From the NCBI GenBank assembly GCA_963204915.1, contig CAUJHS010000060.1, forward strand, positions 164,931 through 228,930: a stretch of DNA of 64,000 nucleotides, written 5' to 3'. The position numbers were made by a program, and so were the translations under genes. The notes beneath the pieces were generated by a model. That model saw only the letters and a list, made by a program, of their open reading frames with translations, was not told the DNA's origin and made no database searches. This document shows, piece by piece, positions 27,478 through 36,508 of this stretch. Origin of the DNA: Planctomycetota bacterium (lineage in GTDB: Bacteria > Planctomycetota > Planctomycetia > Pirellulales > Pirellulaceae). Position 1 is the first letter of the stretch; each line of letters begins with the position of its first letter.

Positions 27478-28965
27478 ATGCATTACCCCGACTTCGACAC
27501 CTTCGCCCAACTTGCGCAAGATCATCACCTCGTCCCGGTTTATCGGCGGCTGGTAAGCGACGCTCTTACGCCCGTCTCGGCCTTTCACAAGATTGATACC
27601 GGCGGCAGCGCGTGCTTGTTCGAAAGCGTCATCGGTGGGGAAAAAGTCGGGCGTTACACGTTCCTCACCAGCGAACCCTTCCTCGAGATTGACGCCTACG
27701 GAAAGGACGTGGTCATTACCGCCGACGGGGAGGAAACCCGACGCACGGTGGACGACCCTCTGCAGGAAGTTCGGGTCCGGCTGCAAGGCGTCAAAGCGGC
27801 GCACCCGCGCGGGTTGCCCCCTTTCATTGGAGGCGCCATTGGCTACGCCAGTTACGACGTGGTCCGCTATGTGGAACGGCTGCCGAACGCTCCTCCTGAT
27901 GATCGTGGCTTGCCCGATTTATCGTTTGCGTTCTACGACCGCATGGTGGTGTTCGACAATGTCGACAAAACCATGTACGTGGTGGTCATGGCGCGTGTCG
28001 CCTCGGGCAGCGAAGCCCAAACGGCCTATGAGCAGGCCACCCGCCGCGTTGACGACCTGGTCCACCAATTAAGCGCCCCGCGCGACGCCCTGCCTTTGGC
28101 CGACATCGTTACCGCGGGCGACCCACAACTGAGCTATCGCTCAAACTTCGCCAAGGAAGATTTCAAAGACGCGGTGCGCCGTTGTGTCGAATATATTCGC
28201 GCGGGCGACATCTTCCAGGTCGTCATTAGTCAACGGCTGGAGCTTGAGATTCATTGCGATCCGTTTGAAATCTATCGCACGTTGCGGGTGGTGAATCCGA
28301 GCCCGTTCATGTTCTTCCTGCGCACCCCGCACACGACGCTGGTGGGCAGTTCGCCCGAGGTGATGTGCCGCGTGATGGATGGCGTCATGACCGTGCGTCC
28401 GCTGGCCGGCACCCGCCGCCGAGGCGCCACCGAGGCGGAAGACCGAGCCTTGGCCGAAGAATTGCTGGCCGATCCGAAAGAGCGAGCCGAGCATGTCATG
28501 CTGGTCGATCTGGGACGCAACGATGTCGGCCGAGTGGCGCAGTTCGGCAGCGTCAAACTGACCGACGTCATGACCATCGAACGCTACAGCCACGTCATGC
28601 ACATCTCGTCGAACGTGGAAGGCCGGCTGCAACCGGAACTCGACGCCTTTGACGCCTTAAGGGCCAGTTTGCCCGCTGGCACCGTCTCCGGCGCGCCCAA
28701 AGTGCGGGCCATGGAAATCATCGACGAAATGGAGCCGACGCGCCGCGGTCCCTATGCGGGCGCGGTCGGGTATTTCGACTACGGCGGCAACATGGATACG
28801 TGCATCGCCCTGCGCACCCTGGTGGTGCAAGGCGATAAAGCCTACGTCCAATGCGGCGCCGGTATCGTGGCCGACAGCGATCCGGAAGCCGAGTTTCAAG
28901 AGACTCTTAACAAAGCCCGCGGCCTGCTCAAAGCGATTGAAATCACCGAAGGCCGCACCAAGTAG
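27478..28965 (+). CDS. trpE: Anthranilate synthase component I
   Basis: 495 aa. Catalyses formation of anthranilate from chorismate with ammonia supplied by TrpG, the first committed step of tryptophan synthesis. Visible: an N-terminal feedback region including LFESV, then the chorismate-binding domain with [95 protein letters not shown] and [23 protein letters not shown]. The length is usual. The start at 27478 lacks an evident ribosome binding site. trpG does not follow; a GT2 gene on the opposite strand does. Confidence 0.97.
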   Translation: MHYPDFDTFAQLAQDHHLVPVYRRLVSDALTPVSAFHKIDTGGSACLFESVIGGEKVGRYTFLTSEPFLEIDAYGKDVVITADGEETRRTVDDPLQEVRVRLQGVKAAHPRGLPPFIGGAIGYASYDVVRYVERLPNAPPDDRGLPDLSFAFYDRMVVFDNVDKTMYVVVMARVASGSEAQTAYEQATRRVDDLVHQLSAPRDALPLADIVTAGDPQLSYRSNFAKEDFKDAVRRCVEYIRAGDIFQVVISQRLELEIHCDPFEIYRTLRVVNPSPFMFFLRTPHTTLVGSSPEVMCRVMDGVMTVRPLAGTRRRGATEAEDRALAEELLADPKERAEHVMLVDLGRNDVGRVAQFGSVKLTDVMTIERYSHVMHISSNVEGRLQPELDAFDALRASLPAGTVSGAPKVRAMEIIDEMEPTRRGPYAGAVGYFDYGGNMDTCIALRTLVVQGDKAYVQCGAGIVADSDPEAEFQETLNKARGLLKAIEITEGRTK

Positions 28966-29060
28966 CATTGTCACAAGGTGCGGGCTGATTCGGGAAGTGC
29001 GGCGGGCGATGACAACGGCGGCAAGCGGATGACGCCGTTACGGCCTGCGCTGAGCGCGCC

Positions 29061-29801
29061 TCACGTACCGCACTTCGACGCGGGGTCAATGCATAAGCCG
29101 CGCGCATGGGCGGCGGCGATGCTTCGATCAAGCACTTCGCGGTAATACGCCAGCCGGGTTTGCGCGTCGTCCAGCGAGCCGCCAAATGAGCGCGTTTCAT
29201 CAAGATAAATCAGGGGCACAGGCAGCTCGATGATGCGCCACTTCAACGCCGCCGCTTGGGCCCAAAGCTCCAAAGGCATGGCGTAGCCCGCGTCGGTCAA
29301 CTCCAAATCTTGCAGGGCCGCCACGCGATAGGCTTTGAAACCGCAAAACGCATCGGTCAGTTGCAGGCCCAAACGACGATTGAGTTCGCCCGTGACCACC
29401 TTATTGATAAAGCGGCGTTGGGCGGGAGGCTCGCTATCGCCAGCGTATTGCCGCAAGTAACGGCTGCCCGACACCATGTCCACATTCTGGCATGCGGCCA
29501 CGAACCGTGGGATGCGGCAAGGCTGGTGTTGCCCGTCGCAGTCGATGGTGACGATCACGTCGTAATCATGCTCAATGGCGTACTTAAACGCCGTGTTGAG
29601 CGCGGCGCCGTAGCCCAGGTTGCGCGCGTGATTTTCGACGAACACATCTTTGCGGGCGGCCAGCTTCTCGGTGGTGCCGTCGCTTGAGCCGTCGTTCACG
29701 ACCAGCACGTCATCGCTATACCGACGCACTTCATCCAGCACGCGATCGACGTGATTCACTTCGTTAAATACGGGCAAGGCCGTCAGAAAACGCGTTGTCA
29801 T
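29061..29801 (-). CDS. Family 2 glycosyltransferase (dolichyl-phosphate mannosyltransferase-like)
   Basis: 246 aa, single GT-A domain without transmembrane helices. Motifs: TALPVFNEVNHVDRVL at the N-terminus, VVNDGSSDGT, NLGYGAALNTAFKYA, the metal-binding DCDGQHQP, SGSRY and LTDAFCGFKAYR. This is the pattern of polyprenyl- or dolichyl-phosphate sugar transferases and related envelope glycan enzymes. Acceptor and donor are not deducible. Convergent with trpE; no neighbouring glycan genes. Confidence 0.9.
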   Translation of the reverse strand: MTTRFLTALPVFNEVNHVDRVLDEVRRYSDDVLVVNDGSSDGTTEKLAARKDVFVENHARNLGYGAALNTAFKYAIEHDYDVIVTIDCDGQHQPCRIPRFVAACQNVDMVSGSRYLRQYAGDSEPPAQRRFINKVVTGELNRRLGLQLTDAFCGFKAYRVAALQDLELTDAGYAMPLELWAQAAALKWRIIELPVPLIYLDETRSFGGSLDDAQTRLAYYREVLDRSIAAAHARGLCIDPASKCGT

Positions 29802-29982
29802 GCGGAGAAGTTGTCGAGAGGAAGGAGGAACACAGAACTCAAGAATTGTAGCGCGCGAGCCGCCCTCGTCAAATCGCCTCTCCGCGGGAATCGCCCTTTC
29901 ATCTACTTGTCGGAGCCGGGCGGCGCGATTACATTCGGCTTTACCGTTTACTCCCGCCTGCCAGGTTTACCTGGCCGTTTCC

Positions 29983-30570
29983 ATGGGAAACTTCTCCCGA
30001 TTTTGCCGCATGCGAAGAACCCGCTTACAGCGTGGGGTCTTCGTAGTGTTAGCGCTGTGGGGTTATGCGGTGGCCACAACCAACTATCCCGTATGGCAGG
30101 CGCCAACAGCGCAGCGTGGGGGCGATCCCTTCCCTTGCCAAGCGCACTCCTGCGGATGCGATAGCGCCGAGCAGTGCTGGGGCCATTGCTGCTGTTTTTC
30201 ACTCGATGAACGACTGGCGTGGGCCGAACAAAACCACGTTCAACCGCCTGCGTTCGTGCTGGCCCAAGTGAAGCAGAGGCAGCAGACGGCAAGTTGCAGC
30301 CCCTCCGGTTGTTCCTCGTGTTGTTCGTCCGGAGAGAAAGAATCGCCGCCCCCGGAAGCGGCCGAGGCGCCGCAAGTTCGCTGGGTGCTGGGCATCCAGG
30401 CTCGGCGCTGTCGCGGCTTGTCGACCGAATGGAACGCCTTTGGCGGCGCCGTGGCTCCGCCTCCGCCGCGCGTTGCGTGGTCGCCGCAGGAGCCCTGGAC
30501 GATGCAAGGTCCCGAGGCGCCTTTCTTCCTGCGTCAAGTCTTTCTCGATCGTCTTACGCCGCCTGGTTAG
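29983..30570 (+). CDS. Cys-rich membrane-anchored or secreted protein
   Basis: About 195 aa from ATG 29983; ATG 30010 is an alternative and gives a cleaner signal/anchor (MRRTRLQRGVFVVLALWGYA). Neither has a Shine-Dalgarno, and a 7-bp hairpin (29960-29975) sits where one would be. The conserved-looking core is CGCDSAEQCWGHCCCFSLDERLAWAEQNHV, followed by a CSPSGCSSCC cluster and a Pro-rich end. I have seen similar cores in uncharacterised planctomycete proteins, so I judge the frame to be coding. Cysteine content and the downstream DUF4198 gene suggest metal handling, which is inference. Confidence 0.65.
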   Translation: MGNFSRFCRMRRTRLQRGVFVVLALWGYAVATTNYPVWQAPTAQRGGDPFPCQAHSCGCDSAEQCWGHCCCFSLDERLAWAEQNHVQPPAFVLAQVKQRQQTASCSPSGCSSCCSSGEKESPPPEAAEAPQVRWVLGIQARRCRGLSTEWNAFGGAVAPPPPRVAWSPQEPWTMQGPEAPFFLRQVFLDRLTPPG

Positions 30571-30886
30571 CCTCGCACACTGGCGAACACTCTTTGCGTA
30601 CGACGCTTGCTTTGCGTATGACGCTTGGCGCTTCGAGCATGGCTGGAGTCGGCCTTGCTTGGCGATCGCTCCCGGCTAACCGCCTGCGCGGCGCCCTGTG
30701 ATCGTTTGCGCCCGGCGATCTCGCGAATCGTCTCCACGCGGACGGAAGACCCACGCGCAGCAGTGCGCCGGGTGGTTCGCCTCTTGACCTGTGAACGCGA
30801 CGAAGAAACCAGCCGAGCGCTTGACGCGCGGCGGTGCGGCGTTTGATGGACTTCTGCAAAATTACCAGCGATCGAGGAATTCGTTT
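30571..30886. other. Intergenic region between Cys-rich and DUF4198 genes
   Basis: 316 bases. Short plus-strand frames run through it but have no protein-like features. No hairpin or promoter was convincing. Confidence 0.4.
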
Positions 30887-31690
30887 ATGCGCGGTTTAGG
30901 TTTGTTTCTTTTCGTTGGGGGAATGCTGTTCGGCGGGAGCAGCACGCCGCTGTTCGCCCATGATACGTGGGTGCAAACGAACGCGAACGTGGTGCGCGCG
31001 GGCGACCTGATCCACATCGACCTGATGTTGGGCAATCATGGGAACGATCATCGTGACTTTAAGTTGGCAAGCAAAGTCGGGCTGGAGGGTTGCACGCTCG
31101 ATCTGATCGCCCCTTCCGGAGCGAAGTACGATTTGAAGCCGAACTTGGTCGACCTGGGTTACGCGCCCAAAGAAGGGTTCTGGTCGACTCGCTTCACCAC
31201 GGGCGAACCCGGGCTGTATGTGGTCGCGCATACGCTCGATGCGGTGCATCATTCGACGCGCGGCGTGAAGAGCGCCAAAACGTACGTTGTGGCCAGCAAA
31301 AGCCTGGACAACGTTAGCCAGGATCACCCCGGGTTCGACAAGCCGTTGGGGCACGCGCTCGAATTGACGCCGCTGACCAACCCCGTAACGCCGATGGGGC
31401 CGGGTCAACCGCTGCGCGTTCAGGTGTTGTACCAAGGCAAGCCGCTGCCCGAGGCGCGTGTCGCGTTTATTCCGCGCGGCGCGACGCTCTCGGAAGGGTT
31501 TGACGAAACCTACGAACGGCGCACCGATGCACAAGGCGCCGCAAGCTTCACGCCTTCAGAGGGGAATTACTTTCTCATCATCGTTCACCACGAGGAGCCA
31601 GACCAAAAGGGCCCTGGCTACACCGCCACAAAGTATTCCGCGGCGTTAACGGTATTCGTGCCGCAGGTTTGCCCCTGTTGCGGCGAATAG
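30887..31690 (+). CDS. DUF4198 periplasmic protein (metal-uptake type)
   Basis: 267 aa from ATG 30887 (GAGGAA seven bases upstream). Signal peptide of about 24 residues ends at LFA, and the mature protein begins HDTWVQ, the typical DUF4198 start with an N-terminal histidine. Two beta-sandwich-like halves follow (GDLIHIDLMLGNHG..., GQPLRVQVLYQGKPLPEARVAFIPRG). Related proteins are encoded beside nickel/cobalt and other metal transporters. The C-terminus ends in CPCCGE, a likely metal-binding tail. The upstream Cys-rich gene strengthens a metal role, unproven. Confidence 0.85.
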   Translation: MRGLGLFLFVGGMLFGGSSTPLFAHDTWVQTNANVVRAGDLIHIDLMLGNHGNDHRDFKLASKVGLEGCTLDLIAPSGAKYDLKPNLVDLGYAPKEGFWSTRFTTGEPGLYVVAHTLDAVHHSTRGVKSAKTYVVASKSLDNVSQDHPGFDKPLGHALELTPLTNPVTPMGPGQPLRVQVLYQGKPLPEARVAFIPRGATLSEGFDETYERRTDAQGAASFTPSEGNYFLIIVHHEEPDQKGPGYTATKYSAALTVFVPQVCPCCGE

Positions 31691-31841
31691 CCCCGGTTGC
31701 GGCGAATAGCGCGCGGAGACTTCCTCGGGTGATCGCGCCCTTGGTTGCTAAATGCGCGAGATGCGCGACCCGGTAGCCTCGCTTATCGGTGCGTCGTGCT
31801 GGTGGTGGATCAAGTCAGTCCCTTTCGCAAAGGCCCGTGCG

Positions 31842-32792
31842 ATGAGAAATCGTTCTGCGTTTACTTTAGTCGAACTGTTGGTGGTGATTGCCATTATCGG
31901 CGTGCTGGTGTCGCTGCTTTTGCCAGCAGTGCAGGCGGCCCGCGAGGCGGCGCGCCGCATGAGTTGCCGCAATAATTTGAAGCAATTGAGTTTGGCGCTG
32001 CACAATTATGAGTTGTCGCACCGGAAGTTTCCGCCGGGGAGGTTACCGTTTCCTTTTGTGTTCTCGCCCCAGGCGCAGTTGTTGCCGTACGTCGAGCAAG
32101 GCAACGTGCAAAACCTGTTGAACTTCTCGAACCCTCCGCTTACCTTTGGCAGCTTTCCTCACGCTGCTGCCAATGAGGCCGTGGCCAAGACGCCGCTCGA
32201 GTTGTTCTTGTGCCCTAGCGATGCGCTGCGCGTTCCTGGTTCGGATTTTGGCGCGGTGAACTACCCCGCTTCCACGGGCTCGGGGCTGGTGAACAACGGA
32301 TCCATCAACGCGGCCGATGGTGTGATCTTCGCCGTGTCGACCATCGGTTTTCGAGACATCACCGATGGGACCTCGCAAACCATCGTGTTTAGCGAAAGCA
32401 TTCTGGGCAACGGAAGCAATAGCACGGGCGCCCTGCCGCTTGATCGGGTGCGGCAAACGATCGAACTGACCGCGGGAACTCCGACCACGCCTGCGGCGTG
32501 CGCTCCGGGGGGCTCAACGCTTTGGTCTGGCCAGCGCGGAAGCAAGTGGATTAACGGCCACTTTGCCGACACGCTTTATAACCACTTTTATCCTCCCAAT
32601 TCGGAAACACCCGACTGCAACAATGGCCATCACAATTACGCGTTGACCGCCGCGCGGAGCTTTCATCCCGGCGGCGTCAATGCGGCGCTGTGCGACGGCA
32701 GCGTGCAGTTCGTGCAAGAGAGCATCGACCTGACGGTATGGCGCGCCCTGGCGACGCGCAGCGGCGGCGAACCGAACGCGGCCGTGCCGTAA
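31842..32792 (+). CDS. DUF1559 protein with prepilin-like N-terminus
   Basis: 316 aa from ATG 31842 (AAAGG eight bases upstream). The N-terminus [20 protein letters not shown] is a type IV pilin-like leader and helix, followed by [24 protein letters not shown], the DUF1559 hallmark. Near the C-terminus [19 protein letters not shown] is the H-X9-DG motif of the family. Planctomycetes encode dozens to hundreds of these pseudopilin-like proteins; they are probably inserted in the membrane and processed by a prepilin peptidase. Function unknown. Confidence 0.95.
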   Translation: MRNRSAFTLVELLVVIAIIGVLVSLLLPAVQAAREAARRMSCRNNLKQLSLALHNYELSHRKFPPGRLPFPFVFSPQAQLLPYVEQGNVQNLLNFSNPPLTFGSFPHAAANEAVAKTPLELFLCPSDALRVPGSDFGAVNYPASTGSGLVNNGSINAADGVIFAVSTIGFRDITDGTSQTIVFSESILGNGSNSTGALPLDRVRQTIELTAGTPTTPAACAPGGSTLWSGQRGSKWINGHFADTLYNHFYPPNSETPDCNNGHHNYALTAARSFHPGGVNAALCDGSVQFVQESIDLTVWRALATRSGGEPNAAVP

Positions 32793-32837
32793 ACCATCAT
32801 GGTGCTTCTCCCCACGAGGCTTCTCCTATTGGGTTAC

Positions 32838-32865
32838 GGCCTAGGGGCCATGGCCTAGGGGTCAT
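32838..32865. repeat. Two tandem copies of a 14-bp unit
   Basis: GGCCTAGGGGCCAT is followed directly by GGCCTAGGGGTCAT (one mismatch), in the gap after the DUF1559 gene. No role is evident. Confidence 0.6.
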
Positions 32866-33018
32866 GGAAACCATACGTCAGGGGCGCCGTTCGGATAATC
32901 GCTACACCCCGCATAGCAACCTTCGTGCGATGCGGCGAGCGAGGCAATTTTCCAGGCGCGGCAAAATTTTCGCAACCTACTCTTGAGCAAGGTAGCGCTC
33001 ATTCCTGCTCATGTGGCA

Positions 33019-33996
33019 ATGCGCCGCGAAAGAAGGTTAATTGTGACCGCGACATCGCTCGTTTTGGGGGCCTTGGCGTGTGGCGCCGTGTGGCTGTGGG
33101 TTGGCGTATACCTGGGAACGCGACTGGCGCGACGCCCCGCGGCCGATGCGCCCGCGCTCGAAGCGCAGCACGTGCAACACTGGGTTGGAGAACTTTCCCA
33201 GTGGACCACCACGTTTCATCACGAAATGGCGCACTACCGTGAAGAGATTGAAGGATTGGCCGAACAGGCCAATGATATTCGCGGAGCCGACGAAACGCCG
33301 CGCGCGTCGGTCGTGCTGGAATTGTTGTCGCAAATCCTTTCGGCGAATCAACGTTTGAAGCAACGGCTGGAAGGCGCCGAAACGCGCTTGAACCGGCAAT
33401 CGGAAGAATTGCAGGAGTATTTGTCGGAGGCGCGCACCGACGGGCTGACACGCTTGCCCAACCGCCGGGCGATGGATGAGGAATTGTCGCGCCGTCTGGC
33501 CGAATGGAAGCGCTACCGGGCGCCTTTCTCTGTGGCGATCCTGGACATTGACCACTTCAAACATGTGAACGACCGCTACGGTCATGTGGTGGGTGATCGG
33601 GTCCTGCACGATGTCGCCGTGGCGATTCGCACAACCATGCGCGACGCCGACCTGGTGGCTCGCTTTGGGGGCGAGGAATTCGTGATTATTATGCCGGCCA
33701 CCACCGAGTTGGCGGCGTCTCGCGCGGTGGAACGAGCGCGCGAAGCCGTGACCAACGTGGCCGTGACCGTGGATGGATGCGTCGAAATTCGTCCCACGGT
33801 TAGTTGCGGCGCCGCCCAGGTGCGCGACGGCGAAGACGCCGCTTCCTTGCTCCAACGGGCCGACGCCGCGTTGTACTCTTCGAAGTTCGGCGGCCGCAAT
33901 CAGACCCATTGGCACGACGGCGTGCGGTGCGTGATGATCGATCGACTTACCCACGCGACGCCCGCGACCGACGCCGCCCCGTGCATCGTGGCGTAA
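33019..33996 (+). CDS. Membrane-anchored diguanylate cyclase (GGDEF)
   Basis: 325 aa from ATG 33019; a TTG at 32983 would add 12 residues, and neither start has a clear ribosome binding site. One transmembrane helix (about residues 8-32), then a coiled-coil region (QRLKQRLEGAETRLNRQSEELQEY), then a GGDEF domain: DGLTRLPNRRAMD, DIDHFKHVND, active-site GGEEF (217-221) and product-inhibition site RDAD five residues before it. So it should make cyclic di-GMP and be feedback-controlled. No sensory domain other than the short coil. Confidence 0.93.
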   Translation: MRRERRLIVTATSLVLGALACGAVWLWVGVYLGTRLARRPAADAPALEAQHVQHWVGELSQWTTTFHHEMAHYREEIEGLAEQANDIRGADETPRASVVLELLSQILSANQRLKQRLEGAETRLNRQSEELQEYLSEARTDGLTRLPNRRAMDEELSRRLAEWKRYRAPFSVAILDIDHFKHVNDRYGHVVGDRVLHDVAVAIRTTMRDADLVARFGGEEFVIIMPATTELAASRAVERAREAVTNVAVTVDGCVEIRPTVSCGAAQVRDGEDAASLLQRADAALYSSKFGGRNQTHWHDGVRCVMIDRLTHATPATDAAPCIVA

Positions 33997-34048
33997 TTGC
34001 CCAGCGCAAGCGCAATTGCTCAGCGCAAAACGAACTGATCGATCGACA

Positions 34049-34080
34049 AACGGGCCGAGCAAAGATCCGCTCGACCCGTA
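34049..34080. terminator. Imperfect 11-bp stem after the diguanylate cyclase
   Basis: ACGGGCCGAGC pairs with GCTCGACCCGT (10 of 11) around an 8-base loop, 54 bases after the stop. There is no T-run; weak candidate. Confidence 0.3.
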
Positions 34081-34099
34081 CGTGTTCGGACGGCAATTC

Positions 34100-34129
34100 T
34101 TGACGTTGCTTCGCGCCCCGCGGTAAGAT
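34100..34129 (+). promoter_or_regulatory. Candidate promoter of the gene at 34178
   Basis: TTGACG (34100-34105) and TAAGAT (34124-34129) with 18 bases between, giving a leader of about 42 bases. Confidence 0.45.
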
Positions 34130-34177
34130 CAGGCCAGTGAAGGACCTGTCGCCGCCGCCTTTCGCGCGAGGAGCACC

Positions 34178-34789
34178 GTGTCGCGAAGCCTACTCATTTG
34201 CCTGGTCGCCCTGGTTGTGGCGGGGGTGCATTCGGACCACGCCTGGGGACAATACTCCAAGCTCACGGCGCCGTTGAACACCGCAGGCGATGGCTTTCAC
34301 GAAAATATCGGCCTGAACTGGGGCGTGGGCGGAAGAAACTTTTTCTTCAACAACGGCGGCCCTGGTGCGCCGCCCGCGTTTGGCGGCCATGCTCCCGGCG
34401 CCGACGGCGCCTTAGGATTTGCCGGCCGCGCGGGAGGCCTGAACTTCAACTTCAATTTGACGGCGGGCCAAGGCAACGACCGCTCGATGAGTTCGCAGTC
34501 GGCGACGGTGGTGGTTCCCCACGGCGGCTCCGGCGCGCTGTTCCATGGGCAGCAACGACCGTTTGTGACGAGCGTGATTCCGGTCGTCGGCGCGGCGCCT
34601 CCGGCAATTCCCTTTAATATGGCGCCTGCCGCGGTGAGCCCTCTGGCCGAGCGCTTGTCGCGCTTGCGGGCCGAGCAGGCCCTTCAGCGCCCTGCGCCGC
34701 GCACAAACGAAGCGGCGCCTCCACCCCGTGCGGCGCAGCCTTCGGTTTCGCGGGAAGACGACCCACCGTTGGTGCTTGGCAAGCCGTAA
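34178..34789 (+). CDS. Secreted protein of unknown function, Gly/Asn/Phe-rich
   Basis: 203 aa, GTG start with AGGAG 5-6 bases upstream and a signal peptide ending near AWGQ (residue 24). The mature protein has a glycine- and asparagine-rich segment (GVGGRNFFFNNGG, GGLNFNFNLTAGQGNDRSMSSQ) that ends in a strand-like VVVPHGG, then a Pro/Ala-rich, partly helical tail (LAERLSRLRAEQALQRP). Not recognised. A promoter and a good ribosome binding site support a real gene. Perhaps an envelope structural protein, but nothing proves that. Confidence 0.7.
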   Translation: MSRSLLICLVALVVAGVHSDHAWGQYSKLTAPLNTAGDGFHENIGLNWGVGGRNFFFNNGGPGAPPAFGGHAPGADGALGFAGRAGGLNFNFNLTAGQGNDRSMSSQSATVVVPHGGSGALFHGQQRPFVTSVIPVVGAAPPAIPFNMAPAAVSPLAERLSRLRAEQALQRPAPRTNEAAPPPRAAQPSVSREDDPPLVLGKP

Positions 34790-34905
34790 TCGGCCGCAGC
34801 TTGGCGCGGCCACGTTGGGGGGCTCCGGTTTCGCATCCGGGCGGCGCGGCGTATCATCGCTCTTTCGGTTCTCAGCTTTGTGGCATGCCGTAAGGAGCGT
34901 TTCTC

Positions 34906-35517
34906 ATGATGTCCGATCGAGAGCGATGGATCGTTTACCCCATGTTGGTGTTATCGTTAGCATTGGGCGTCAAAGGGCGATACGACGCCTGGGAGGGAAC
35001 CTCCGAGTTCAACGCGATCACGTGTCGCAGTTTGTTGGTGGAAAATGAATTGAATGAGCCGATCGCCCTGATTCAACAAAACGACCGCGGCGCCGCCGAG
35101 TTGAATCTGGCCGGCGCCGAGGGACTGGTCGAAGCGTCGCTCACCGCCGATGAAGGCGGCGGGCGGCTGCTCCTGATGCGCCGCGCCGATCAACAAACGA
35201 TTCTCTTCGGCCACGACAAAATGCGCGAAATCAGCGGCTTGTGGGCCGTGAACCGCAACACGGCCCAGGCGCCGCCCACGCCGCTGGCCATTGACACCGG
35301 CGACAACATGATCTTGGAAGTGTTGCCGTGGCCCACGCCCGCGAAATCGACGCCCCAAGACTCCTCAACGCCAGACTCCTCAACGCCAGACTCCTCAACG
35401 CCAGGCTCCTCAACGCCAGGCTCCTCAACGCCAGGCTCCTCAACGCCAGGCTCCTCAACGCCAGGCTCCACGCCCAAGGGCGAGAAAAAGGACGTCGAAG
35501 CGAAGCCCAACGGATGA
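34906..35517 (+). CDS. Single-pass membrane protein with SSTP repeat tail
   Basis: 203 aa. A short N-terminal hydrophobic helix (WIVYPMLVLSLALGV) precedes a beta-rich domain of about 110 residues (ITCRSLLVENELNEPIALIQ, GGGRLLLMRRADQQTILFG). The C-terminus carries seven tandem five-residue repeats, three DSSTP then four GSSTP, encoded by a 15-bp tandem repeat (35359-35463), then a charged end. The core resembles small membrane proteins seen in other planctomycetes; no function is known. The repeat number may vary between strains. Confidence 0.75.
   Translation: MMSDRERWIVYPMLVLSLALGVKGRYDAWEGTSEFNAITCRSLLVENELNEPIALIQQNDRGAAELNLAGAEGLVEASLTADEGGGRLLLMRRADQQTILFGHDKMREISGLWAVNRNTAQAPPTPLAIDTGDNMILEVLPWPTPAKSTPQDSSTPDSSTPDSSTPGSSTPGSSTPGSSTPGSSTPGSTPKGEKKDVEAKPNG
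35359..35463. repeat. Seven 15-bp tandem repeats within a coding region
   Basis: Units of the form GRCTCCTCAACGCCA, three with A and four with G at the second base, in frame with the gene at 34906 and followed by a partial unit. A slippage-prone minisatellite. Confidence 0.95.
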
Positions 35518-35677
35518 ACGCGCTCGCGTGATTCAATCGTGGTAGTGCATTCGCTATAACGAATGCGCCGAAATGACCGGCGCGCCGGGCGCGTCACGCG
35601 GTTGTCATCGTCTGGGCGGCGCTCGGTCTCGGCATCCCAGACGCACGGCTTGCCCCTCAGCGATTGGAGAACCCACC

Positions 35678-36382
35678 ATGAAGAGGACGTTCTTGCTGTT
35701 GGTTGTGGCGCTGTTCATTACGCAGGAATCGACGTGGGCGCAGCAACCCCCGCCGCGCGGTCCGCGTCCTGGCGGCCCGCCGCCGCAAGGAGGAGCCCCC
35801 ATGCACGAAAATCCGTTAATGGCCAAAGATGACGCCGAGAAAAAGGCCCTGGCCGCGCTAGAGCAAGCGCGCCAAGGCGAACGTTTCGCCAACGTGTCGA
35901 CCGAGGACGGTCGTTTGTTGCGGCAATTGACGGAAGCCGTAAACGCCCAGCGCGTGGTTGAACTGGGAACCTCGACCGGTGAATCCGGCATCTGGTTCGC
36001 CATGGCCCTGCGGAAAACCGGCGGCCATTTGTACACGCACGATATTGATCCCGAACGAATTAAGGTGGCGCAGCGGAACTTCGAAACCGCCGGCGTGGCC
36101 GACTTGATCACCATTATCGAGGGAGACGCTCACGAAACCATCAAGCAGCACCAAGAGCCAGTCGATATCGTGTTTCTTGACGCCGACAAGGAAGGCTACC
36201 TCGACTACCTGGAAAAGATTCTTCCCGTGGTGCGTCCTGGCGGACTGATCATCGCCCACAATATGCGCCGCCCCACGCCCGACCCACGCTACATTAAAGC
36301 GATTACGACGAATCCTGACCTCGACACATCGTTTCTGTTAATGGAAGGCGCCGGCGTCGGCGTAACGCTCAAGAAGCGGTAA
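35678..36382 (+). CDS. Secreted class I O-methyltransferase
   Basis: 234 aa from ATG 35678 (GGAGA eight bases upstream). A signal peptide (MKRTFLLLVVALFITQESTWAQ) and a Pro/Gly-rich linker precede a complete SAM-dependent O-methyltransferase of the catechol-OMT-like family 3: VVELGTSTGESGIW (SAM loop), LYTHDIDPERI, EGDAHETI and VDIVFLDADKEGYLDYL, then GGLIIAHNM. The enzymatic core is intact, which makes the export signal striking, since SAM is not normally available outside the cytoplasm. It may act on an intracytoplasmic-membrane-enclosed compartment or be a non-catalytic relative; the sequence does not decide. Confidence 0.88.
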   Translation: MKRTFLLLVVALFITQESTWAQQPPPRGPRPGGPPPQGGAPMHENPLMAKDDAEKKALAALEQARQGERFANVSTEDGRLLRQLTEAVNAQRVVELGTSTGESGIWFAMALRKTGGHLYTHDIDPERIKVAQRNFETAGVADLITIIEGDAHETIKQHQEPVDIVFLDADKEGYLDYLEKILPVVRPGGLIIAHNMRRPTPDPRYIKAITTNPDLDTSFLLMEGAGVGVTLKKR

Positions 36383-36424
36383 ACCACGTGACGTATTGCG
36401 CTGCAACCGGCTTTGCTGATTGCG

Positions 36425-36464
36425 AAAAAAACAACGTCCCAGGGAGGTTCTCACTGGGACGTTG
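36425..36464 (-). terminator. Intrinsic terminator of the Kelch operon
   Basis: An 11-bp perfect stem (36432-36442 with 36454-36464, CAACGTCCCAG against CTGGGACGTTG) with an 11-base loop. On the minus strand it is followed by seven T (36425-36431). It lies 45 bases after the Kelch gene stop. Confidence 0.88.
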
Positions 36465-36508
36465 CTTTGGGTCGAGAACGGATGATGACGTCAATCGCCA
36501 CGAACGAT

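Noticed and set aside
35359..35463. Possible CRISPR array
   Set aside because: The 15-bp units are contiguous without spacers and in frame with a gene.
35190..35597. Minus-strand frame encoding repeated VEEPG units
   Set aside because: It only reads the 15-bp minisatellite in antisense; no start signal, and the plus-strand gene explains the sequence.
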